Positions 27,610 to 35,996 of a DNA stretch of 64,000 nucleotides are shown here, piece after piece. This DNA comes from Streptomyces sulphureus DSM 40104 (GTDB taxonomy: Bacteria > Actinomycetota > Actinomycetes > Streptomycetales > Streptomycetaceae). Under the pieces are notes generated by a model. It worked only from the letters and a program-made list of their open reading frames with translations, did no database searches and was not told where the DNA came from. The position numbers were made by a program, and so were the translations under genes. Position 1 is the stretch's first letter, and every line of letters begins with the position of its first letter. The stretch spans positions 1 through 64,000 of the forward strand of contig NZ_KB905818.1 in NCBI RefSeq assembly GCF_000381025.1. The letters are read 5' to 3'.

Positions 27610-27804
27610 ATGCGGTTGACGGTCTTCTGGGAGCGGATGACGGAGTACTTCGGTGCTGCGTACGCCGACTCCTTCGCGCGCGATCACGTCATGTCCCAAC
27701 TCGGCGGGCGGACGGTCAACGAGGCGCTCGACGCCGGGTGGGACGCGAAGGAGGTCTGGCGTGTGGTCTGCGCGGTGATGGACGTGCCGGCCGACAAGAG
27801 GTGA
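27610..27804 (+). CDS. DUF3046 family protein
   Basis: 64 aa: MRLTVFWERMTEYFG at the start and VNEALDAGWDAKEVWRVV in the middle match the small actinobacterial DUF3046 family, regularly found just upstream of recA. It has no membrane segment. The function is unknown. GATACT (27598-27603) lies 6 nt before the ATG and there is no Shine-Dalgarno, suggesting a leaderless transcript. Confidence 0.85.
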   Translation: MRLTVFWERMTEYFGAAYADSFARDHVMSQLGGRTVNEALDAGWDAKEVWRVVCAVMDVPADKR

Positions 27805-27888
27805 CGCCTCCGGGCCGCGGGTGCGTCGACCGCCGAGCGGTTTGTCCGGTGCGTCAGTATTCCTCCCCTGGGTGCTCCTGACGATTCG

Positions 27889-29134
27889 TTGAGCCGGGTC
27901 TCCCGGTCGCCCTCCGGAGGCGGGTCCGCCGGGGTGCGCGCACACCGGGCGCGCGCTGCACGCGCCGGCGCGCACGCGATGCCGGAGTGGCTGCCGCGGG
28001 CGATCGTGGTCGCGCTTCTCCTCGTCGGGCTCTACCAGTTGCTCGGCTGGGCGTTCCAGCGCACGCTCGGGCTCCTTCTCGACGTCCTCGTCTCGTTCTT
28101 CCTCGCGCTCGCCATGGAGCCTGCGGTCGACCGGCTCGCCGCTCGCGGCATGCGGCGCGGCCCGGCGACGGCACTCGTCTTCGTCGTGCTGCTGATCGTC
28201 GCCGCCGGGTTCCTCACGGCGCTCGGTTCCGTCTTCGTCGACCAGGTGACGCGGATCGCGCAGAGCTTCCCCGGATACGTCGAGTCGGTCCTGCACTGGG
28301 TCAACTCCACGTTCGGCACCGAGTTGGAGACGCGGCGGCTGCGGAGCGACCTCGTCGAGTCCGACTGGGTCAGGCGGCGGCTCTCCGAGAGCGCGCGGAA
28401 CGTCTGGGGGATCTCCGCGACCCTGCTCGGCGGCCTCTTCCAGCTTCTGACGACCTGCCTCTTCACCTTCTACTTCGCCGCCGACGGGCCCCGGCTGCGG
28501 CGGGCACTCTGCTCTCTCCTCCCGCCCCGTCGCCAGGAGGACGTCCTGCGCGCCTGGCAGATCGCCGTCGCGAAGACCGGCGGATACCTCTACTCGCGCG
28601 TGCTGTTGGCCCTTGTCTCCGGGGTGGCGCACTACGTTTTCCTCGAACTTCTCGGAGTGCCGTACGCGCCCGCGCTCGCGGTGTGGGTGGGGCCCTCTCG
28701 CAGTTCGTGCCGGTGGTGGGGACCTACCTCGCCGGTGCGCTGCCGATGCTGATCGGGTTCACCGTCGGCCCTTGGACGGCGCTGTGGGTGCTCGTCTTCG
28801 TCGTCGTGTACCAGCAGTTCGAGAACTATCTGCTGCAACCGCGGATCACCGCACGGACCGTGGACATCCACCCTGCGGTCGCCTTCGGCTCGGTCGTGGC
28901 CGGGGCGCGTTGATGGGGGTGATCGGTGTGCTGGTCGCCATCCCGGCCACGGCGACGTTGCAGGGGTTCGTCGGGGCATACGTGCGCAGGTACGAGGTGG
29001 AGGAGGTCGGTGCGGGCTGTGGCCCCGAGGGGCGGGCGGGGTACTGCGGGGAGGCGTCGCTAGAGGCGGGGCGGGTGAGGTGCCTCGGTGGTGCGAGGCC
29101 CAGGTGGCCGTTGTGCGGGGGCACTTGGGGGTGA
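27889..29134 (+). pseudogene. AI-2E family transporter, two apparent frameshifts
   Basis: Three consecutive frames together give one AI-2E/PerM-type membrane protein. Segment 1 (to about 28692) ends PYAPALAVWVG. Segment 2 continues with ALSQFVPVVGTYLAG and stops at 28913 after GSVVAGAR. Segment 3 resumes with LMGVIGVLVAIPATATLQG and ends at 29134. Adding one G to GTGGGGCCC near 28690 and one base to GGGGCGCG near 28905 restores the reading frame and the conserved family motifs. The start is uncertain: TTG 27889, GTG 27934 or ATG 27979. The family exports AI-2-like or other small solutes. It sits between the DUF3046 gene and recA, a usual Streptomyces order. Confidence 0.8.
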
Positions 29135-29164
29135 CGGAGTTGTCCACAGGGGTCGGGGCGCAGC

Positions 29165-29194
29165 TTGACGCAAAAATCGAACATCGATTCTTAT
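29165..29194 (+). promoter_or_regulatory. recA promoter with SOS box
   Basis: TTGACG (29165-29170) and TCTTAT (29189-29194) form a -35/-10 pair with 18-nt spacing. GAACATCGATTC (29179-29190) between and over them resembles the Streptomyces/mycobacterial LexA box GAAC-N4-GTTC, with the second half imperfect (ATTC). LexA would occlude the -10. A near-identical box is known upstream of recA in other Streptomyces. Confidence 0.75.
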
Positions 29195-29338
29195 GGGGTC
29201 TCCGGCGAGGTCTGCAGCGTCGGTTCGGAGGCTCCGGCGGAGGTCTGCCGGGAACGTCGCCGGGCTGGTTGTCAGTGGCAGGCGCTAGCGTCGGTGGACG
29301 TGAAGCGATCGACTCAAGCAAACAACCGGGTGGCACCC

Positions 29339-30484
29339 ATGGCAGGAACCGACCGCGAGAAGGCGCTCGACGCCGCGCTCGCGCAGATTGAACGGCAATT
29401 CGGCAAGGGCGCCGTGATGCGCATGGGCGACCGGCCGAACGAACCGGTCGAGATCATCCCCACCGGCTCGACCGCTCTCGACGTCGCGCTCGGAGTCGGC
29501 GGGCTGCCGCGCGGCCGCGTGGTCGAGGTCTACGGTCCGGAGTCCTCGGGCAAGACGACACTCACCCTGCATGCGGTGGCCAACGCCCAACAGGCGGGCG
29601 GCACCGTCGCCTTCGTCGACGCGGAGCACGCTCTCGACCCCGAGTACGCCAAGCGTCTCGGAGTCGACACCGACTCGCTGATCCTCTCCCAGCCGGACAA
29701 CGGTGAGCAGGCGCTGGAGATCACCGACATGCTGATCAGGTCCGGCGCGCTCGACCTCATCATCGTCGACTCGGTCGCCGCCCTCGTGCCCCGTGCCGAG
29801 ATCGAGGGCGAGATGGGCGACAGCCACGTCGGTCTCCAGGCACGTCTGATGAGCCAGGCGCTTCGGAAGATCGCCGGTGCGCTCAACCAGTCGAAGACCA
29901 CCGCCATCTTCATCAACCAGCTCCGCGAGAAGGTCGGCGTGATGTTCGGCTCTCCGGAGACCACCACAGGTGGCCGGGCGCTCAAGTTCTACGCCTCGGT
30001 CCGGCTCGACATCCGACGGATCGAGACCCTCAAGGACGGCACGGAGGCGGTCGGCAACCGCACCCGGGTCAAGGTCGTCAAGAACAAGGTCGCACCGCCG
30101 TTCAAGCAGGCCGAGTTCGACATCCTCTACGGCATGGGGATCAGCCGTGAGGGCGGTCTGATCGACATGGGGGTGGAGCACGGATTCATCCGCAAGTCGG
30201 GGGCCTGGTACACCTACGAGGGCGATCAGCTCGGCCAGGGCAAGGAGAACTCCCGCAACTTCCTGCGGGACAACCCGGATCTCGCCAACGAGATCGAGAA
30301 GAAGATCAAGGAGAAGCTCGGCATCGGCGTGCAGCCCGAGGAGCCCGCGGCCGAACCGGGAGCGGATGCCGCCGCAGGCGGCGGTGAGCCGGAAGCGGAG
30401 CCCGCAGCGGTGCCGGCACCGACCCCGGCGGCGAAGTCGACGAAATCGAGCAAGGCGTCCAAGGCCGCGGCGGCCAAGAGCTGA
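29339..30484 (+). CDS. recA: Recombinase RecA
   Basis: 381 aa. Walker A is GPESSGKT at residues 66-73 and the family signature is ALKFYASVRLDIRR. The core is highly conserved, and an Ala/Glu/Lys-rich C-terminal tail is longer than in E. coli, as in other Streptomyces. RecA coats single-stranded DNA, drives strand exchange and triggers LexA self-cleavage. The ATG at 29339 begins MAGTDREKALDAAL, the normal start; the 5' leader is about 140 nt. recX follows after 4 nt, so the two form an operon. Confidence 0.98.
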   Translation: MAGTDREKALDAALAQIERQFGKGAVMRMGDRPNEPVEIIPTGSTALDVALGVGGLPRGRVVEVYGPESSGKTTLTLHAVANAQQAGGTVAFVDAEHALDPEYAKRLGVDTDSLILSQPDNGEQALEITDMLIRSGALDLIIVDSVAALVPRAEIEGEMGDSHVGLQARLMSQALRKIAGALNQSKTTAIFINQLREKVGVMFGSPETTTGGRALKFYASVRLDIRRIETLKDGTEAVGNRTRVKVVKNKVAPPFKQAEFDILYGMGISREGGLIDMGVEHGFIRKSGAWYTYEGDQLGQGKENSRNFLRDNPDLANEIEKKIKEKLGIGVQPEEPAAEPGADAAAGGGEPEAEPAAVPAPTPAAKSTKSSKASKAAAAKS

Positions 30485-30488
30485 TTCG

Positions 30489-31214
30489 GTGACCCGGCGC
30501 AGCGAATGGCCGTTGGCTCCGCCGCAGCCATGGCCCCCTGAGGAACGAGCCGCTCCGGGCGAACAGTTCGGGGACGGCTCCCAGGACAGCGGTGGTCCCG
30601 TTCCGTCGAGGGCCGGGGTGGGACCACCGCGTACGACCGGCGGCGGGCGGCGGCGCTCCCGTGCGGGAGGCGAGGAGCAGGGGGGACAGCAGAGCGGCGG
30701 TCCAGCGGAGCCGTCGGACCCCGCCGAGCGGGCGCGCGCCCTCTGCCTTCGGCTGCTCACCGGCACCCCGCGCACTCGGAGCCAACTCGCCGAGGCGCTG
30801 CGGAAGAAGGAGATCCCCGAGGAGGTGGCAGGGGAGGTCCTGGACCGTTTCGAGGAAGTCGGCCTAGTCGACGACTCGGCTTTCGCCACGGCCTGGGTCG
30901 AGTCCCGCCACTACAGCCGCGGTCTGGCACGGCGGGCGCTGGCGCGGGAACTGCGCACCAAGGGCGTCGGGTCGGAGGCGATCGACGAGGCGCTGGAGCA
31001 GCTCGACACCGGTCAGGAGGAGGAGCGGGCCCGCGCCTTGGTGGAGCGGAAGCTCCGGTCGACGGAGGGCCTGGAGCGCGAGAAGCGCGTGCGCAGACTC
31101 GCTGGGATGCTCGCCCGCAAGGGGTACAGCGAGGGGCTTGCACTGCGCGTCGTACGTGAAGCGCTGGAGGCCGAAGGGGAGGAGACGGGGGAGTGGGGAC
31201 TGTCGGAGAGTTGA
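30489..31214 (+). CDS. recX: Regulatory protein RecX
   Basis: 241 aa. The C-terminal half (about 85-230) is the three-repeat RecX helical domain (SQLAEALRKKEIP, GLVDDSAFATAWVESRHYSRG, RALARELRTKGV). The first 80 residues are a Pro/Gly/Arg-rich extension without known fold, common in Streptomyces. RecX caps and destabilises RecA filaments. It starts with GTG four bases after the recA stop. Confidence 0.95.
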   Translation: MTRRSEWPLAPPQPWPPEERAAPGEQFGDGSQDSGGPVPSRAGVGPPRTTGGGRRRSRAGGEEQGGQQSGGPAEPSDPAERARALCLRLLTGTPRTRSQLAEALRKKEIPEEVAGEVLDRFEEVGLVDDSAFATAWVESRHYSRGLARRALARELRTKGVGSEAIDEALEQLDTGQEEERARALVERKLRSTEGLEREKRVRRLAGMLARKGYSEGLALRVVREALEAEGEETGEWGLSES

Positions 31215-31231
31215 TCTGATTCAGCAAGCTC

Positions 31232-31261
31232 CGCGGGCCGCGGGCATGGTGCGGCCCCGCG
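31232..31261 (+). terminator. Probable recA-recX terminator
   Basis: CGCGGGCCGC (31232-31241) and GCGGCCCCGCG (31251-31261) form a GC-rich stem with one bulge, 18 bp after the recX stop. There is no T tract. It is probably the end of the recA-recX transcript. Confidence 0.55.
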
Positions 31262-31853
31262 TTCGGGGAGGCGTTTCGTGGGCGCTCGCGGGGAGTTGAG
31301 CGGGGTGCTTGCAAGGATGGCGTCGCTGATCGGCCCCTGTCTTATATCCCCGGTGCCGAGGGGTCCAGCTTCCAAAGAGGAGCAAGGGAGTTGACGAGGT
31401 GCCCCGCCTCGGGTGCGGAGGGTGCTGCTTGTGAGCGGGAGACCCGGAGTCTGGAAGTGGCGTGCGTGCTACCTGTATTGACCTGCAGAGTTGTGCATGC
31501 GGCTGAGGGGCGGCCGGCCGCCGAGCGCGGTGCGGCAGCGGTGCAGTTGTGCGGAGGAATCCGCCCGAGCGTCGGTGGCGTCGGCGTTGCTGGAGTACGG
31601 GCGTACGCCCATCCGTCGAGCAGAGAGCGATTGGGCGGTTTGCTTTTGGCCATTCGTCCGCGGACGGTTCGGTCGGGTGCGTGTGCGGACGATGCCTGCG
31701 GTGCTCGGACTCCGACGAACGCCCTGGGTCTGTAGCAGGAGTCGTTGTCCGTCAGGGCACGTGCAACGGTCGTGTCGTGGTCGGAATGGACGGGAGCGGG
31801 CGGGGCGGTACGACGTTGCGGTCGTCCCCGCCCGCTTGGTTTCCGGAGTTCGC
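31262..31853. other. Gene-free stretch after recX
   Basis: About 590 bp. Open frames are present on both strands but have no recognisable protein, no good ribosome binding site and Arg/Ser-rich shadow-like composition. I see no RNA gene or repeat here. It lies between the end of recX and the end of the convergent quinone oxidoreductase gene. Confidence 0.5.
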
Positions 31854-31883
31854 GAGGCCGCCGACTTGCTGGTCGGCGGCCTC
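31854..31883 (-). terminator. Terminator of the quinone oxidoreductase gene
   Basis: GAGGCCGCCGAC (31854-31865) pairs perfectly with GTCGGCGGCCTC (31872-31883) around a 6-nt loop, 18 bp beyond the oxidoreductase stop on the minus strand. Confidence 0.8.
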
Positions 31884-31901
31884 AGGAGAGAGGGGTTCGC
31901 G

Positions 31902-32864
31902 TCACAAGGCGATGACGGTGCGTTCGCCGTATGCATCCTGGTGCGCCCATGCACGCTCGACTTCGGCGAGCGGGAACGGACGGGGCCGGACGGTCATCGC
32001 GCCGGCGGCGATGGCTGCGGCCAGTTCGTCCAAAGCACAGGCTTCGAGGGCGATGGAGCCGAATCCGCTGCCCTGGATGCGGAGGGCGTTGGAGCGCAGG
32101 GCGTGGCTGGGCAGGTTGATGTCCAAGCCGCCCATACCGCCGGTGTGCACCCAGTCGAGCAGGCGCGTGTGGTCGGTGCGCGCCTGGAGGATGGCGTGCA
32201 TGGCGAGTTCGGTGGGTGGTCCCCATACGTAGTCGATGACCACGTCGACGTCGGCTGCGACCTTGGCGTAGGTCGTTGCGGAGGCGTCCGAGGCGTCCGA
32301 GGCGTCGGTGAGGGCGATGGTCTCGTCCGCGCCCTCGGACAACAGCTCCTCCAGTCGGGCCTGATTGCGGCCGGCAGCGATCACATGTCCGGCACCGAGG
32401 TACTTGGCGACCTTGACGGCCATAGAGCCGGCGTTGCCTGTTGCACCGATCACCAGAACCGACTGCCCCGTGGTGAAGGGGACTCGGTCGCGCAGGGCGA
32501 CCCACGACGACAGGGCCGGATTCATGGTGGCGACCAGGACCGCGGGGTCAGATTCGGCGGGCACCGGGATCGCGTACGCGGGGTCGACGGCGATGCGTTC
32601 CGCCAGCGTGCCAGTCCGGGGCGCCAAGACGAAAGCGAGGCTGCCGTCGGCCCGGCGAACGACGGCGTCGACGCCCGCGGTGGCCGGCAGCGCGTCCGCG
32701 CTGGCGTAGTGCTCACCCGCGGCGATGGCACGGGTGGCCCGATGCACGCCGACGGCCAGCACGTCCACCACCTCCTGGCCGGGGGCTGCCACGGGCTCGG
32801 GGACGGAGCGGAAGTGCGGCGGCTCGTCGAACGATTCCACCAGGGCTGCGTTGATCATGGACAT
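31902..32864 (-). CDS. MDR-family NAD(P)-dependent quinone oxidoreductase
   Basis: 320 aa. The nucleotide-binding Rossmann segment is VLVIGATGNAGSMAVKVAKYLGAGHVIAAGRN, and the C-terminal part GAMTVRPRPFPLAEVERAW fits zinc-independent MDR quinone reductases. There are no zinc-binding cysteines. Such enzymes reduce quinones or enones with NADPH. A 27-bp coding repeat gives a DAS-DAS-DAS tract. GGAGAG precedes ATG 32864; an ATG two codons on is also possible. It is divergent from a TetR gene with shared operators, so it is probably the TetR target. Confidence 0.87.
   Translation of the reverse strand: MSMINAALVESFDEPPHFRSVPEPVAAPGQEVVDVLAVGVHRATRAIAAGEHYASADALPATAGVDAVVRRADGSLAFVLAPRTGTLAERIAVDPAYAIPVPAESDPAVLVATMNPALSSWVALRDRVPFTTGQSVLVIGATGNAGSMAVKVAKYLGAGHVIAAGRNQARLEELLSEGADETIALTDASDASDASATTYAKVAADVDVVIDYVWGPPTELAMHAILQARTDHTRLLDWVHTGGMGGLDINLPSHALRSNALRIQGSGFGSIALEACALDELAAAIAAGAMTVRPRPFPLAEVERAWAHQDAYGERTVIAL
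32281..32307 (+). repeat. Three 9-bp tandem repeats within the oxidoreductase gene
   Basis: GAGGCGTCC occurs three times in a row (the last copy ends in G). On the coding strand it encodes three Asp-Ala-Ser units in a surface-loop position after the Rossmann core. In-frame copy change is possible. Confidence 0.8.
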
Positions 32865-32992
32865 GGGTCTCTCCGTAGTTCGTGGCGCGAGCCGGTGAGG
32901 CCACCGACGTTGAACGCGTCAATACCGCCGGCTGCCGCTGCAGCGGTCGGCCTGAGGAGTTGGAGCCGTCGAGAACGACATAAGATGCACTC

Positions 32993-33053
32993 GCGTATCT
33001 AATGGCTTCGGAAAGACTAGGCAGGAGTGTTTAGATACGCAAGCGGATCTAAA
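32993..33053. promoter_or_regulatory. TetR operator: palindrome plus extra half-site
   Basis: At 33030-33053, TTTAGAT and ATCTAAA flank a central A-CGC-AA-GCG-G, an imperfect 24-bp palindrome typical of TetR operators. A further GCGTATCTAA (32993-33002) is the exact inverse of TTAGATACGC (33031-33040). The sites lie between the divergent oxidoreductase and tetR genes, directly before the tetR start, so they can repress both. Function is inferred. Confidence 0.78.
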
Positions 33054-33066
33054 CCGTGAGGGGATC

Positions 33067-33699
33067 ATGGGCGACAACGGCAGGACGCAGGCACGGACAG
33101 AACAGCATGCCGGCAAGGGTGCGACCGGGACCCGGCGGCGAGGCCGAGCTCTGGAGGACGCCATCCTCGACGCCGCCTGGAAAGTCCTCGTCGACCAGGG
33201 GTACACGGGCTTCACCTTCGAAGCCGTCGCCACCCGCGCCGGAACGAGCCGTCCTGTGCTCTACCGACGCTGGCCACAGCGTGAAGACCTGCTGCTGGCA
33301 ACCCTCGCCAAGAACTGGCAGCCGGTCGAGATCCCCGATACCGGACGCCTCCGCGACGACGCGATCACCTTCCTGCGCCGCCTCAACGCCGACCGGGCCC
33401 GCAACGTCGTCGTCATGTGCATCCAACTGGCCGACTACTTCCGCGACACCGGTACCAGCTTCCACGACCTGCGTGACTCTCTCCGTCCGTCCAGCCCGTC
33501 CGCCCCGCTCCAGGTGATCGTCGGCCGCGCTGTGGAGCGTGGCGAACTTTCCGACGTGCCGCGCTCGACTCGCGTTCTCAACCTCGCCTTCGACCTGGTC
33601 CGCCACGACCTGCTGATGACGATGGACGCGCTGCCCGACGAGTCGATCGTCGAGATCGTCGACGAGGTATGGCTGCCCCTGCTGGAAGCAGTCGGGTAG
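33067..33699 (+). CDS. TetR-family transcriptional regulator
   Basis: 210 aa. The N-terminal helix-turn-helix is at about residues 28-75 (AILDAAWKVLVDQGYTGFTFEAVATRAGTSRPVLYRRW), with a TetR_C-type ligand domain after it. A disordered Arg/Thr-rich tail precedes the HTH. GAGGGG (33058-33063) is close to ATG 33067, overlapping the edge of the operator region. It is divergent from the quinone oxidoreductase that it probably represses. The ligand is unknown; an electrophile or quinone is a reasonable guess. Confidence 0.92.
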   Translation: MGDNGRTQARTEQHAGKGATGTRRRGRALEDAILDAAWKVLVDQGYTGFTFEAVATRAGTSRPVLYRRWPQREDLLLATLAKNWQPVEIPDTGRLRDDAITFLRRLNADRARNVVVMCIQLADYFRDTGTSFHDLRDSLRPSSPSAPLQVIVGRAVERGELSDVPRSTRVLNLAFDLVRHDLLMTMDALPDESIVEIVDEVWLPLLEAVG

Positions 33700-33705
33700 T
33701 CGAGC

Positions 33706-33764
33706 GCCGGCAGGTCAGTTCCGAGCAACGCCGTACATCCTGACGTCGAGCGCTGACCTCCGGC
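33706..33764. terminator. Possible hairpin after tetR; rest of the gap is empty
   Basis: GCCGGCAGGTCAG (33706-33718) pairs with CTGACCTCCGGC (33753-33764) with one bulged base and a 34-nt loop. It follows the tetR stop and may terminate it. The remaining gap to the convergent monooxygenase end (to 34106) shows no gene or clear signal. Confidence 0.35.
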
Positions 33765-34106
33765 AGATGTTTCGCAGCCGCGGCCGACGGCGCACGTGGT
33801 CGACACAGCTAGCGTCCCGACGCGGCAGGAGAGGGCGTCTGCTCGAAGTCCGACACTGTGCCGGTCCGTTGACGGTCGTGGGTCGCTCAACGTTGCCCAT
33901 CGGTGCCGGACCCCCTCGCGCTGACGGCGCCGCGCCCAGGACTTGAGGGATCGGTCCGGGAAGCCGTCTACCGCAGGCGGCCGGCCTCGGAGCTACGGAT
34001 GCAACGGGCTGCCGATGGCGTCGCGCCCGGAGCCGCCGCCGCGATGCACAGCGCTCGGAGGCGGCGGCGGTCCGGATGCTCGTTTCGTCTTCCGCTTGTG
34101 AGTGGT

Positions 34107-35810
34107 TCAGCCGCGGCGTCCCGTGGGCTTCCTTCCCGCCAGCATGCGGTGGGCGGCGGTGATGCCTCGTACGGCGTCGGCGCAGGTGCGCAGTTCCGCG
34201 TCGCGTCCGCCGGGGAGAGCCGCCACGAGGTGGCCGTCGGCCCGTACGACGAGCACCGTGTGGGCGGCAGCGCCCGGGTACCCCTCGGTGACGACCAACT
34301 GTGCGCGCAGCGGCAACCTCTCCACGGCCGCAGCGAGTTGGGGCATCATCCCGGCCGACAGCCAGTGCCGGCTGTCCCAGACGCGCGTCCCCGGCGCGAC
34401 GAGCACGACGAGCAGGTCGCCACCGGCTCCCCAGAGCCGCTCGTGAAGCCGACCGCGTCGCCCGTCGAGCGCGGTGACCTCGACGTCCTCGACGAGCGCG
34501 CCGGGCGTCGTGGAACACGCAGCCGGAGGGACGGTCCCCTTCACCGGCATCAGCGGCGAACCCGCGTACGAGGCAGGGGCGCCCAGCATGCCGCGGCCGA
34601 GCTGGGTGTCGGCGAGGAGTTCCAGGTGCGTGCGTGCTCCCGTCCCGAGCAGCGCCCTCAGGCCGCCGCCGCGACGCACGAGAGGCAGGGCTTGGTCGAC
34701 GGCCCTGAGCCGGTCGCCGACGGCGCTGCGGCGCTCCGACTCGTAGCTGTCGAGGAGCCGTTGGCACCCTTCGTCCTCGGCGGCCGCATCTCCGCGCCGC
34801 CAGGCGAGCGCCAGCTTCCAGGCGAGGTTTCCCACGTCCCGCAGCCCCTCGTCGACCTGCTGGACACCGAGCGCCCCCAACTGGTGCGCGGCGTCCCCCG
34901 CGAGGAAGACCCGTCCGGTGCGCCACCGCCGGGCGAGCCGTTGGTGAGTCGTGTGCACCCCCGTGTCGACGAGTTCGTACGGCCCGGCCTGGCCGTCGCC
35001 GTCCTTGCCCCGCGACCGGCCTCCGGAAGGCGCAGCTCCGGAGAAGCGGTGCCAGCGGGAGAGAGTCTCCTGGACGCGGTCCAACAGCTCTTCGGGCGTG
35101 ACGAGTTCGCCCCGCGGCGGGAGCAGCCAGTCGAGCCGCCAGAGCTCGCCGGGCAGCGGACGCGCCAGGACCTCGACGGTGCCGCCCCCCGGGTCCCGGT
35201 GCAGGAGCGCCTCGTCGTCCCAGGGCAGCCGCGTACGCACGGTGGCGACGGCGTGCCGCTCGACCGAGGTGCGTCCGGGGAACCGGACGCCGAGGAGCTT
35301 CCGCACGGTGGAGCGCGCGCCGTCGCAGCCGACGAGGTAACTGCCTTGTTGCGGCGGGACGTCGGCGCCCGCCACGTGTGCCGTGACGCCGTAGTCGTTC
35401 TGCTCCAGGGATTCGAGGCGGGCCCCGGGGAGGAAGTGCACGCACTCCTCCGCGCGCAGTGCCTCCCGCAGCGTCTCCTGGAGTGCGTGCTGCGGCAGGT
35501 GCAGCGGTGCCTTGCTTGCGAGCGCGTGCGAGGGCGAGTTGGTCTCCTTGCTCTCCTCGTCGTCCGCGTCGAGGAGTTCGCGCCGTATGAGCTGGTTGCG
35601 ACGGCGTACCTGCAATCCCTTCCAGTGCAACGCGGGAAGGGGCGGAAGCCGGGCCGCGGTGTCGGGCCTGAGCAGGCAGGTACGGGCGGCCCGCGGCTCC
35701 GGGGGGCTCTCTGCGGCTTCCAGCACGAGGGAGGGGACCGAGTGGCGGGCGAGGGCGAGGGCGAGGGCGAGTCCGGTCGGGCCGGCGCCGACCACGATCA
35801 CCGGGTTCAC
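34107..35810 (-). CDS. FAD-dependent aromatic monooxygenase (group A)
   Basis: 567 aa. The FAD GxGxxG motif is at the N-terminus (VIVVGAGPTGLALALALA), the second FAD motif is LVGCDGARSTVRKLLG, and the GD motif is GRVFLAGDAAHQLG. The C-terminal 140 residues resemble the thioredoxin-like domain of phenol hydroxylase-type enzymes. Such enzymes hydroxylate phenolic rings or polyketides with NADPH and O2. It stands alone, between the tetR gene and the glu operon, so the substrate cannot be inferred. The start is GTG with a weak upstream GAGG. Confidence 0.88.
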   Translation of the reverse strand: MNPVIVVGAGPTGLALALALARHSVPSLVLEAAESPPEPRAARTCLLRPDTAARLPPLPALHWKGLQVRRRNQLIRRELLDADDEESKETNSPSHALASKAPLHLPQHALQETLREALRAEECVHFLPGARLESLEQNDYGVTAHVAGADVPPQQGSYLVGCDGARSTVRKLLGVRFPGRTSVERHAVATVRTRLPWDDEALLHRDPGGGTVEVLARPLPGELWRLDWLLPPRGELVTPEELLDRVQETLSRWHRFSGAAPSGGRSRGKDGDGQAGPYELVDTGVHTTHQRLARRWRTGRVFLAGDAAHQLGALGVQQVDEGLRDVGNLAWKLALAWRRGDAAAEDEGCQRLLDSYESERRSAVGDRLRAVDQALPLVRRGGGLRALLGTGARTHLELLADTQLGRGMLGAPASYAGSPLMPVKGTVPPAACSTTPGALVEDVEVTALDGRRGRLHERLWGAGGDLLVVLVAPGTRVWDSRHWLSAGMMPQLAAAVERLPLRAQLVVTEGYPGAAAHTVLVVRADGHLVAALPGGRDAELRTCADAVRGITAAHRMLAGRKPTGRRG

Positions 35811-35928
35811 GGCTAGGAGACCTCACAGCCCAGGTGGCGCTTGCGGGGTGGGGCGGTGGCGGCTCCTGGAGCCCGGTGCACGATCACACGCGGTATGCAA
35901 CCTACTGCGGGATCAGGCGTCAAGTGAG

Positions 35929-35963
35929 CGAGGCGGCAGCCCCGTTGGGGGGTTGCCGCCTCG
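35929..35963 (-). terminator. Terminator of the gluABCD operon
   Basis: CGAGGCGGCAGCCCC (35929-35943) faces GGGGG-TTGCCGCCTCG (to 35963), a long stem with a short GTTG loop and a one-base asymmetry. It lies 33 bp beyond the gluD stop on the minus strand and before the flavin monooxygenase start. Confidence 0.8.
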
Positions 35964-35996
35964 CGGTGTCACAGGGTAGAGAGCGTCGGCTCCGTG

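Noticed and set aside
31391..31954. Open frames on both strands after recX
   Set aside because: No similarity I recognise, no ribosome site and atypical composition; left as non-coding.
33903..35816. A 637-residue plus-strand frame over the flavin monooxygenase
   Set aside because: The minus-strand protein shows clear FAD motifs; the plus-strand frame has no known domain.
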